Assembly (NCBI RefSeq): GCF_030272615.1
Contig: NC_081408.1
Coordinates: 605,361,673-605,421,672 of the forward strand
Direction of reading: 5' to 3'
Source: Cryptomeria japonica
Taxonomy: Eukaryota > Streptophyta > Pinopsida > Cupressales > Cupressaceae
Length of the DNA: 60,000 bases
Below, in pieces: positions 22,483 to 32,839 of the stretch (the first letter of the stretch is position 1; every line of letters starts with the position of its first letter). The notes beneath the pieces were generated by a model. The model was not told where the DNA came from. It was given only the letters and a program-made list of their open reading frames with translations, and did no database searches. Both the position numbers and the translations under genes were made by a program.

Positions 22483-24771
22483 CATAACACAACATACATG
22501 AAAGAAATAAACCGTCATAACTGTCCTCGATGGAAATCAAACTTCTCTTATTGCTTATTGCATGAATATATGACACGCCTTGTATATATTTGCAACTATT
22601 TTGAAGTAGAATTCTTGAAGAAAATCCACTTCTTTTCTCAAATATGTCATAAAAAAGTAAACAATATCTCATTTTTCAAGATAAAATCCAATAACTAAAT
22701 GCCATATTAAAAAACCTTAGCAAAATACAAAGCAAAAATAATAATAACAAATGCTTGCATGTAGCTTGCATAATGACACCCTTAGATATAGTCCTGCAGA
22801 TGCCTAATTTCCTCTCTCTTTTGCTTCAATCTTTGTTGTATCTTTGACAGGAGCCTTCACCTTCCCTTAAACATTATCATTTCTGCAACTGTTCTAACAA
22901 AAATGGATCCTTAGGCCTTATGTCATCTACCCATGCCTTAACCTAAGGACTTTGCCATGAGTTTTCTTGCATCAAATAAATTCTAAGTTGCCCATCTATT
23001 TCCTGTATCCCTAGATTGTGGTTACTACATCTTGATACTCTAGTATGAATTTATTGTTTCTTTAATGTATTGAAAGGCTTTGTAGGTTCTCTTTAAAGGT
23101 CATTCCCAATCATAGAGATTCTTCTTTATGAGTGATTTATGCCTGGATATCTCTTGAAGATCATTTTTAATGATCATCTTATTGTAAACATTAGCAAAGA
23201 TAGTCAACAATGCCATGGCAACAACCATCATAATTTGCATCTGAGTCACAGGTCATCAGTGAATGATTCATTATTTGTTATTCTCCATCACCCTTTTGTA
23301 GAGCTTCTTGAAAACCAAATTCTCTTCCTTCAATGGCATAATGCTGAAGATCATTAGGATTCAACATATCTTGCAAACACTCATTCATTTTTTTTGTTAC
23401 TTCCTTAGCAACATTTTTAAGGTCCTCCTCAATTGATGTACTATGAAGCTGCATAGAAATCTGCTTTAAGTGTGGTAAGGTAGATTCAATCTCTTTAGGA
23501 GAAACTTTATTCAATTATCCATACAAATTTCTCACAATTTGGCTGAATAAAATGCTAACATTTCTTTTCTCAACAACTTCAGCTCTTCACATAGTTAATG
23601 TCATGATTTTTGCAATCCCATACATAGAAAAAATGTTTCTTGACTGTAGGGAAATGAAATCAACATCTTCTCCTTGTTGGTATAAGAAGCACAAATATCT
23701 TGATTCATGTCTATCAAAGTAAACTATAATGTAGAAATGGAAAAAAATAATGAGCATGCCTTGTTTGTCTTTCTAAATAGGCTCTGGATTTAAAATTATA
23801 GAGTAAATCAACACAAAATATTTTCACTTTGTTTTGGTACCACATCCAAAAGCTTATATTTTCTCACTTGAAGAGATAAGAACATAGCCAAAACCAACAA
23901 CAAAGCACACTACATTGATGTCTAGCTCATTCCTCCAAATTTAACTGTAAAGCAAGTTCCTAACATAATGTACACTTTATAAACTGATTATTGTAATGTC
24001 TTTTTTCACATGTATTTTTTCCAATACATTTGATTTCACCTACTGGCTTCTTCAATTTATCTTTGAATCATGAGCTCCAACATTGACTCTGAAATTTGAG
24101 ATACTGAGATGTAAGATCATATTGGAGAAGAACTCAAGGTATTAAATGGTGCATGGCTATTTCTTTTCTTTCCCAAGTATATCCAGGCAATTTAATCTCT
24201 TCCATGTGGTCAAAAAGTGAAGGAGGAATTGGTTGTATTCAATTTATTGTTGCAAAAAATGCCTTGGAAAAATCAAATGGAGTATTTAAGTAGTGATCAT
24301 TGGAGGCCTTACTTTTATGTTTAAATAAAAGCTAAAAAAAACTTTCACATTTCCTAACTTGGACTCGAAACACATCATAGAGTGATTCTATGTGACTTGA
24401 TAAATCCATTCTTTAATCATGTCTTCAAGCCTTTTACGTATATTAATATATAATTTTCTCCTCTCTCCCACATTTATTATCATTTAATATTCAACTATAT
24501 TCCAACACTAACAATGAGGATCTAAGATAATGAAATAAACACCTTCTCAAGACTCAATTGTCAACTCCTTCAATCATACTCTTCAAAATTCTCCTCATCA
24601 AATAAATACTCATAGATGCAAGATCATAAAACCACCACCTAGTTTTGGATGTCCTCACATCTGGAACATGTAGAATACCTCTTAGTACTCAAGCTTACAC
24701 CAAAGGAAACTACATTTATTTTCACATTTATCTTTCCCACTTAAATATATATTCACCTCTATATGATTCTT
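22483..24771. other. Anonymous DNA between two elements
   Basis: No clear gene or element ends are visible apart from the possible coding remnant at 22800-23514. The rest is AT-rich sequence with no open frame above about 70 codons that looks real. It is the left-flank DNA of the non-autonomous element that starts at 24778. Confidence 0.5.
22800..23514 (-). pseudogene. Possible degraded coding fragment, unidentified
   Basis: An open frame at 23514-23278 (78 codons) has ordinary protein composition with helical Leu/Lys/Glu content (IESTLPHLKQISMQLHSTS, FGFQEALQKG). Leftward, after frame changes, further protein-like stretches appear (ALLTIFANVYNKMIIKNDLQ near 23215; WVDDIRPKDPFLLEQLQK near 22930-22870), with stops between them. 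I do not recognise the family. It could be a decayed host exon series or a very old transposon gene. Confidence 0.3.
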
Positions 24772-24777
24772 GTAGTG
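24772..24777. other. Target-site duplication, left copy
   Basis: GTAGTG immediately before the LTR start at 24778, matched by GTAGTG at 32834-32839. A 5-base TAGTG is the usual length; the sixth base may be chance. Confidence 0.85.
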
Positions 24778-25968
24778 TGTTAGGCCCAATATGGAAAGCT
24801 AATGTACTGAGAGGGGAGGGGTGAATCAGTACTTCAAATCCTTTTATCAACAATATCTTTACTGTTATGCATAAACCAAAAACTACTGTAACATAACATA
24901 AATCTAAAACAAATAAATAACAATCATACATGATTCACTCCATAACACATATATTTTGGTTACGCAGAAACTCTTGGTTAGAGAGAAAAACTGCGGTGGG
25001 GATGGCACCCACAACTTCACTACTGCAATAATAAAGGTTGCTCGGTTAGAGCTGCATATTTAGCTATTTCTGATAGCTTACCCTGTTAGGAGTATCAAGA
25101 TCTGTTAGATCTACCTTGCTAAAGGATTTTTACAACACTTAACCTAAATGTTGCACTTGGTTGGAGGCTTTACAATTTATAGACTTGATTAGAGTCTTTT
25201 ACCCTGTTAAAGGTTTCTCTTACAACTACAAAATTTTCAATAAAATCTTTACAACTATCTGCAACTTTACATCTAGAATGTTATAGTAGATTCTATGTGC
25301 TCAAAATAAGATTACCTTGCCTATAGCATACCTCGGTAACCCATAAAGTAACTCGGTAAACCCTTCTGTTTACTCTATTCTTTTACTGTTCTCTGAAATG
25401 CTTCTCGGTGACCTCTGTGTCTTTGTAACAGTTATTACACTTAGTGCTTTCTCATGCATCACACATGTCTTGCTTCATACACTTGTGTATATCCATGTCT
25501 TACACTTTTTATCTTCAATCCATGTTGTATAAATAGATCTCTTATATCGGTGATATGATTCATTGCTTCGATCTTACAAACATGATTTCTCGAATGAATA
25601 ACCATGCAAAATATTTCATTGGTTAGATGACCTCAGAATCATACACAATCTTTAAGTGCAATTTCCAATGTGATAACGGTTCTATGTTCCTCAATCTTGT
25701 AACACATTTTCATATGTGTGTCCAGGTTCAATGAATCTGGTAACACATTTCACTCGGTGTATATCATCTCGGTGTATCATCTTTGTTTCTCGGTAGACAT
25801 AGAATGATACTTGGTAGACAGCTCAGTGCATACTGGGCTCTGTGACTACTTTCTTTTATAACCGACTGGACTGTGCATACCGACTGAATATCTCGGTAGT
25901 AGTAACCGACTAGAGTATATAGAATGACTTTGGATGTAAAACTAATGGCAACTTGATAAGTAGTAACA
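24778..25968 (-). repeat. 3' LTR of the non-autonomous element
   Basis: On the + strand it runs TGTTAGGCCCAATATGG ... GATAAGTAGTAACA (1191 bp), so in element orientation it starts TGTTACTACTTATC. The inner flank carries the polypurine tract. It contains an extra 15 bases near 25755-25770 relative to the other LTR. Confidence 0.92.
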
Positions 25969-25983
25969 ATCTCCCCTTTTGAC
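25969..25983 (-). other. Polypurine tract of the non-autonomous element
   Basis: Minus strand TGTCAAAAGGGGAGAT directly before the LTR start TGTTAC. It is the same type as the copia tract CAAAGGGGGAGAT found at 53888-53900. Confidence 0.85.
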
Positions 25984-26329
25984 ATTAGTTGAGATGTTTG
26001 ACAAAACTACTTTCAAAGTCATAACTCAAAAATCTATATACTTTACAAAATGTGACTCAATTGACAGTATATACATTAGTCAATGAAATAGTAAAATCAG
26101 ATATACTCCCCTTATCAACATACTGTACAAAATTCTGATTTGTATGCTCGGTGATCAATGATCAGTGTGCTACTCTTGTTCTTTTCTTATTCTGCTCTGT
26201 TCATTGCTCGGTTCACTACTCTTGGATACTCTGCCCATTCTGCTCGGTATACTCCCCCTGTATACTACACTCCTGTTGTTTGATACTTTGAATACTATAT
26301 CACTCCCCCTTTTTGACAAACATCAAAAT

Positions 26330-29300
26330 TTAGTTACCATTCAGTGGGGGCAACTGGTCAAAAATGGATTTGTACTTGGTCCGTGCTTCAGTGAGAGCGA
26401 CAAAGAGTGCATCCTTTACACTATCCATTAAGGAATTTTGTGCTTGAATATCAGCCAATAATGATATTAAGCTATCTAAGGTGCTTCCCTCTTGAGTAGT
26501 AGATAGAAATGTGGCTCGGTTAATATGTTCTTGGACGGATGAAAGATGAGGAAGGAATAATGTCTGAAGTGTCATTATGTCCATCCAGATCTTGTGTTCC
26601 TCATTCCTTAGTTCCAATTGTTGAGCCATGAGCTATTGAAGCTTGGTATAAAAGTTTTGAATTGAATTGGGCTCTGGGGTCAACTTATTTGAGAGATCGA
26701 TGATCTCTTTCTCAATTGCTTCAGTTTTATTTTTGATGTCTTTAATGAATAAAGAAAATGTACAGAGTTTCTGAAATAAATAAAGAATGTGCTTGAGTTG
26801 AGGGGACAACTTAGCAATAAATTTGGCAAGTTTAACTTTGCCAATAGCTATAGCTTTCTGTACCTCTTCTATCATTTTAGTAGTGAGCTCCTTGTCTTTT
26901 AGCTTGCTCAAATATTCAGATGCATCGACTCCAGATGTCTCTATCTGATTAAGGAGTTCATCCAGTTGAATATGGATGGCTGCATCGGTTGACACTGTAG
27001 CTGTAGGTAGCATATCTGTTAGTAGTGTCTTTACCTTCTGAAGTACTTTGTTTTTCTTTTGTATGGCCATTTGTTTCTCTTGTTCGGCCTTTGCTTTACA
27101 TAGTTCACCGAAATCAATGAGTGCTTGCCCTTTTAATTTTGATATATCAACATTGGGCAACACTATTGGTTTTGACAAATCAACTTTGAAACTATGCTTT
27201 TTCATCTTCTTTTCTTTACCTTTCACCGATTGAACTAAGACAATGGCTTGTGAGGCTTGAGGACCCTCAGTGGGTTGCTTGGTAGAGGCAACACTTTGGT
27301 CGGTAATTTTAGCCTCTGTAGCGTCCTTTGGTGTCTTGATGCTTGGTGTCTCAGTAGCAACATTTTCAGTGCTAGAAGGTGCTTGAGTGGTCTGTTCTTG
27401 AGAAGTACCTTCTACTATAGACTTGGGACCTTCGATGCCTTGCTCTGTATCCTGAGGGGCTTTGGTTGCGACAGGTTGATTGACCGATGGATAAGGCTGA
27501 ACTTGTTCCAAAACTGATTCACTGGATACAAGTTTTGCATATGCATTGCCTTCTATCATTTCCTGTTCAGGTGCCTCTATATCCATGATATCTTCATCTA
27601 TTTGAATGGTGTCAGCAGGGTCTTGCTCGGTGACATCAGGATCTTGCTCGGTGACATCAACTATTTCAACTGCAGATTGTTCACCAGCATCCTTGAGTCC
27701 AAAGATTGCCTACCATTGTTCTTTTGTTTCCTTCTCTACATCAATATAGAGGCCATTCATCAGTTTCAAGGCCTTTTGCTTGGCTAAGAATTGTGTCTGG
27801 CAGTTTTTCAGATGATCCTTGATTTCATCTATCGACATGTCAGGAAAGAGATGTACAAGACTTCTTTCTCTGATCTGTTTCTCTGAGTCTAGGGCATATT
27901 GCCACCTATTTCCAATATGTGCATATAATTCTTTGGGAAGAGAATTAGAGACTTCTAATGGGACCAATCGAAAGTTCAGAAGTGTGCAGATGACAACTTC
28001 TTCAATTTGTCTCTTTTCATCAACAAATCTGGATTCATATTTAACATATCTGAATCCTCCAAATCCACCATATTCCTTCAGATTAGTACAAAAGTTTTCA
28101 ACACTATGCACATTTACCTTCTTGCTCTTGACAATCTAAAATTTGCTTGCATCTTCAGATTCAGTGACACTAGACTCTTTTGACAAAATGAGTCTTCGAG
28201 TAGATTTCTTGTAGGTTTTGGTTACCTTAGGAATAGTAACATTCTTTGTTTTCTTACTCGGTGAAGCTGCTGATGCTCTTGTGTTAGGTCGCTTTGTTGG
28301 AGGAGTCGGTTAGACCTTTGATGGATCCTATTTCTTTCTTTTCAACACTTTTCCCTTAGGCAATTCGGTGCTCAGTGTTATTGCTTCCTCTTGGGCTTTA
28401 GATTCCTCTTCGGTAATGGCTAAAGTGCCTTTGACAGGTGTGGAGGAAGAATCTTCTTCGAATTTCTCTGATAATGCCTTTATCGTCTTTGTTGCCTTTC
28501 TTGTAGCTTTGGGTACTACAATGCTCATTTTTACCTTTTCCTTCACTTCTTTATAGGTTCCATACCTCAGCTCGGTAGCATGCCTTGCTAATGTAAGGAA
28601 TGCATCTATTTGCTGTTGTGTGAGGTCAAAATCAATCTCATAACCCATGGGTGGCAAAGATTGAGTTCTTGGTTCCACAACATTCACATAGCAGTAATTA
28701 GTGTTTACTTCAAAACATATGACATCTTTGTATTTCTCCACTAGCTGGGGTGGAATCTGGTACCTGTTATGCATTCTCTCCTAAAACTTGCTGAAGTAAT
28801 CATCCATTATATCATTAAAATTATCACCTAGCTTCTTGATGAAGTCATTGATTTGATGGGTGATTGGTCGGTGTAGTTCCCAAACAACTTTACCGACTGT
28901 TGGAAAGAACTTCTCAAAGTAGAAAAACATGCATACAAGCAATGATCCAAATTTTAGTGTATTAGCCGAGTTGTTCTTCTTCAGCTTCCTGATTGTGTTC
29001 AGATTCTCAAACAGGTTTTTTAGTAATACCTCACATAAATCAATTTTCATGCCTTTCTTCACAATTTTGTATGCTAAGTCCACTGCTGCACAGGGTACAC
29101 TGTTTTCCCTTGCTGATTGGAAGAAACAATAACCGATAACTCTAATAGCAAATTTTAGTTCTGCATCAGTGACATTGTTTAATTTTTGACCTCTGCAATC
29201 TGATTCTACTCCGGTCAAACTGATCAATTCCTTTTGTGACATCATTTTCTGGGCTCGGGCATGATCATAAATAGGGTAACCGGTGATCAAATGAATGATT

Positions 29301-29689
29301 TCCTTGGTGATCTTAAACAATTGCTCTTCTAGCCACATGAAGTCATCATGAACTCTGCTCAAAACAAACTTGACCCACTGGGGTTTGAACACATGAGGAT
29401 AGGTTAGGGCTTCAGTCAATCCCTTGATCTTAATATGCTCATACTTGCTATCCATTTTACCATTGGTGCACAATTCATCATAGGAGTCTTTGATTTCAAC
29501 GTGACCGAGTTCTTCAACATGACATTTGGTGAAGAATCTCACATCCTCGACTAATAACACTCTATCTGGGATGAGGGAAAATGCGGTTTTGTCATCCGGT
29601 TCAGATGCAACTTTGGGAGTTAAAGAGTATTTTAGTGAGGGCTTCTCAACATTCTTGACAACAATAGGGTCTTGGATCTTAGGTGCCAT
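26330..29689 (-). pseudogene. ORF2 of the non-autonomous element: ~1120-codon protein of unknown function
   Basis: A single minus-strand frame of 3360 nt occupying the place of pol, starting ATGGCACCTAAG at 29689. Six in-frame stops (28781-28783, 28328-28330, about 28310, about 28137, 27710-27712, about 26635) break this copy, but there is no frameshift. Part 1 (codons 1-302) is a folded-looking domain with WVKFVLSRVHDDFMWLEEQL and IIHLITGYPIYDH. Part 2 has EIDFDLTQQQIDAFLTLARH. A basic Ser/Pro/Lys stretch follows (28310-28150, nuclear-signal-like), then a domain with YGGFGGFRYVKYESRF and LVPLEVSNSLPKELYAHIGN. Next comes a Pro/Thr/Glu/Gln low-complexity linker (27640-27230) and a Lys/Leu-rich helical C-terminus. 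I see no catalytic motif of any retroelement enzyme and do not recognise the family. Confidence 0.78.
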
Positions 29690-30242
29690 TGTAAATTCCA
29701 GATAAAAACTAACAAAGATCCTTTAGGGTTTGAGAATTTACAAACGGTAGACGCTTCACACTTAGCAAATAATAATAACTTGATAAGATTGGTACACCAG
29801 CTTAACAATGCAATGAGATTGATGTAAATACCTTGAATTTTTCTTTGTAGGAGGTTTGATCGCCTTGATTCGCTCTGCTTTGCTCTTCTCAAAAACTTGG
29901 TGAGTGAAAATGACCGCGAAAATGCTTTAAGTACACAATATACCTTATTGGGCTCCGTGCAAGTTAGGTCAAAAACATTAAATGCACTCGGTTCCACTAA
30001 ACTTTCTTCCCTTTTTTTGGCATTTTAACCGAGTAGCCAGACTTCCTTCATTTACAGACTTGACAGGTTTCCTGTATTCACCAACTTGACAAGTTTCCTG
30101 TATAGTGTTCCAAAAGACTTTGATAGAATTTCAAACTTACTACTACATCTTAACTATGCAGATTTTGAATTGAGTACATAATAAAGTAGGAACTGTTAAG
30201 ATTTAACTTTGAGAGAGTGCAGTCTCTTCATACCTTTATTGA
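29690..30242 (-). other. Spacer between ORF1 and ORF2 of the non-autonomous element
   Basis: 553 bases without clear coding sequence; a frame at 29997-29632 overlaps the ORF2 start and looks like chance. On the minus strand it has UTR-like features: an A-rich exon-like stretch ending TTCAAG followed by GTATTT, then T-rich sequence. ORF2 might therefore be made from a spliced or separate transcript, but I cannot establish this. Confidence 0.4.
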
Positions 30243-31595
30243 TTAATTTGGAATAGGAGCACCTAACTCGGTACGTAAGGTGCTTTCTTCTTTTGACACA
30301 ATTTCCTTCTTTCTCCAAATCATCTTTACTTTTTCTTTTATTTCCTCAGTGTCTTTTCTAGGTTGATCTCTGCAATCTCCAGCCAAGTGTCCAACTTTGT
30401 GACAATGAAAACATGTCATACCAGGATTTCTCCATGATCTTCAGTTGTTCATTCCAAACCTTATAAAACAGTTGGCACTTATATGACCATATCTTCCACA
30501 ACATTCACACCATATCCTTGTATTGTAATCCCATGGTACAGGAGAATATTTTCGGTAAGGATTTATGTGGGTTCAGTAACCTCTAGTATTTGCTCGGTGT
30601 GCAAACCACATGTAGTTCTTTTGCTTAAACCAACACTTCTCAGTACTATGTCCATATCTATTGCAGTTTTTACAAAACCCTTTGAATTTTGCCTTCTGAT
30701 AATTGTTAACAGACTTTGTCCTACATTGATTAGATGTGTGACCATATTTATTGCAATTGTAACAATAACCATTGGACTTAGTGACATTTGGTTGCTTACC
30801 TTTTCTGATTTGGCACATGTTGGTAGTATGACCTTGATTTTCATAGTAGTTGGAAATAGGCTTCTTTCCTTTGATGTTCTTCTTGATTCCAGCTTGCTTT
30901 GATGATTCTCCTCTCTCGGTAGTACAGATTCCCTTCTCGGTAGAGTCTTTTCCTTTGTAACTGAGTCCTACATCTTTGTAGGGTCATCTTGTATTCAGTT
31001 GCTCATCCAACATCTTTGATGCTTCATAACTCTTCTTCAATGTTTCTTTGGATTTCCTTTCTATTTCAAGTTCATTGGTCAACCTTGATACTTCAAGTTT
31101 CAATGCTTGATTCTCATCATCTTTCAGATTCACTTCATGATGTGCATAACCTAGTTGATCTGACATATTTTGTTGAATCCTAGTCAACCTTATGATTTCA
31201 TCATTCTTATCAGATACTAAAGCTTCAAGTTGTTGTTTCTCTCTTTCTAGATCTCTTACTTTATGCTTAGTTGTCCTCAATGCATCAAGATTTTCAGTCA
31301 TCTGAGTGCTGAAATGTTCATGTTCTCTCTTCATTGCTTTTAGTTGATCAGCCAGTGCTTTGTTCTTTTCTTTCAATACTCCAATCATTTCTTCAGTCTC
31401 TTCAGATATACTGTTCTCAGATGATGTCTCAATTTGTTCCCCTAACTCTTGAGAGTCCTACAAATCATCAGATAATCTTCTTCTCACTTTCAGATATTTT
31501 TGCATTTGCCTTTGCATGTCTGCAATCACTTGATTAGCATGATCCAATTCTTCTTGTAGATACACAATCCTTCAAGATTGTTTGTAGCCTTCCAT
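30243..31595 (-). pseudogene. ORF1 of the non-autonomous element: coiled-coil, multi-zinc-knuckle Gag-like protein
   Basis: One minus-strand frame of 451 codons from ATG 31595 to TAA 30243. The first half is a long coiled coil (LQEELDHANQVIADMQRQM; then EMIGVLKEKNKALADQLKAM through ELEIERKSKETLKKSYEA). The second half has four good CCHC knuckles: CYNCNKYGHTSNQC, CKNCNRYGHSTEKC, CECCGRYGHISANC and CFHCHKVGHLAGDC. A fifth, damaged one lies upstream (NYYENQGHTTNMC, both leading Cys replaced). The copia gag core seen in the neighbouring element is absent. In-frame stops occur early (codon 8), near 31455, at 30984, near 30573 and near 30445. Nucleic-acid binding and particle assembly are inferred from the knuckles and coiled coil. 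Confidence 0.85.
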
Positions 31596-31643
31596 TGATA
31601 AGATCTTTCTCTTTAGGCAGTTAAATCATTTTCCAAGATTCAA

Positions 31644-31655
31644 TCTCTGATACCA
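31644..31655 (-). other. Primer-binding site of the non-autonomous element
   Basis: Minus strand TGGTATCAGAGA, two bases past the LTR end, matching initiator-Met tRNA except the last base. It is the same type and spacing as in the copia element at 21409-21420. Confidence 0.9.
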
Positions 31656-31657
31656 AT

Positions 31658-32833
31658 TGTTAGGCCCAATATAGAAAGCTAATGTACTAAGAGGGGATGG
31701 GTGAATCAGTACTTCAAATCCTTTTATCAACAATATTTTTACTGTTATGCATAAACCAAAAACTGTTGTAACATAACATAAAGCTAAAACAAATAAATAA
31801 CAATCATACATGATTCACTCCATAACACATATATTTTGGTTACGCAGAAACTCTTGGTTAGAGAGAAAAACTGCGGTGGGGATGGCACCCACAACTTCAC
31901 TACTGCAATAATAAAGGTTGCTCGGTTAGAGCTACATATTTAGCTATTTCTGATAGCTTACCCTGTTAGGAGTATCAAGATCTGTTAGATCTACCTTGTT
32001 AAAGGATTTTTACAACACTTAACCTAAATGTTGCACCTGGTTAGAGGCTTTACAATTTATAGACTTGATTAGAGTCTTTTACCCTATTAAAGGTTTCTCT
32101 TACAACTACAAAATTTTCAATAAAATCTTTACAACTATCTGCAACTTTACATCTAGAATGTTATAGCAGATTCTATGTGCTCAAAATAAGATTACCTTGC
32201 CTATAGCATACCTCGATAACCCATAAAGTAACTCAGTAAACCCTTCTGTTTACTCTATTCTTTTACTGTTCTCTGAAATCCTTCTCAGTGACCTCTGTGT
32301 CTCTGTAACAGTTATTACACTTAGTGCTTTCTCATGCATCACACATGTCTTGCTTCATACACTTGTGTATATCCATGTCTTAAACTTTTTATCTTCAATC
32401 CATGCTGTATAAATAGATCTCTTATGTCGGTGATATGATTCATTGCTTCAATCTTACAAACATGATTTCTCGAATGAATAACCATGCAAAATATTTCATT
32501 GGTTAGATGACCTCAAAATCATACACAATCTTTAAGTGCAATTTCCAATGTGATAACGGTTCTATGTTCCTCGATCTTGTAACACATTTTCATATGTGTG
32601 TCCAGGTTCAATGAATCTGGTAACACGTTTCACTCGGTGTATCATCTTTGCTGCTCGGTAGACATAGAATGATACTCAGTAGACAGCTCAGTGCATACTG
32701 GGCTCTGTGACTACTTTCTTTTATAACCGACTGGACTGTGCATACCGACAGAATATCTCGGTAGTAGTAACCGACAAGAGTATATAGAATGACTTTGGAT
32801 GTAAAACTAATGGCAACTTGATAAGTAGTAATA
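31658..32833 (-). repeat. 5' LTR of the non-autonomous element
   Basis: Homologous end to end with 24778-25968. On the + strand its right terminus reads GTAGTAATA where the other LTR has GTAGTAACA, so the terminal CA is changed to TA. GTAGTG follows as the target-site duplication. Many differences from the left LTR are G/A or C/T, as expected from methylated-C decay. Confidence 0.92.
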
Positions 32834-32839
32834 GTAGTG
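32834..32839. other. Target-site duplication, right copy
   Basis: GTAGTG, identical to 24772-24777. Confidence 0.85.

Larger units (their letters stand above)
24778..32833 (-). mobile_element. Complete non-autonomous LTR retrotransposon (LARD-like) with two ORFs, no pol
   Basis: Two LTRs (24778-25968 and 31658-32833), matching target-site duplications, a Met-tRNA primer site at the inner edge of the right LTR and a polypurine tract at the inner edge of the left LTR define a complete 8.06-kb minus-strand element. Inside there is no RT, RNase H, integrase or protease motif in any frame. Instead it has ORF1 (31595-30243), with a coiled coil and zinc knuckles, and ORF2 (29689-26330), about 1120 codons of unknown function. 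The LTRs differ by roughly thirty substitutions and one 15-base indel by eye. Large elements lacking pol are known as LARDs; most have little coding capacity, unlike this one. Confidence 0.9.

Noticed and set aside
29632-29997. 121-codon minus-strand frame upstream of ORF2
   Set aside because: It overlaps the ORF2 start in another frame and looks like chance; ORF2 is the consistent frame.
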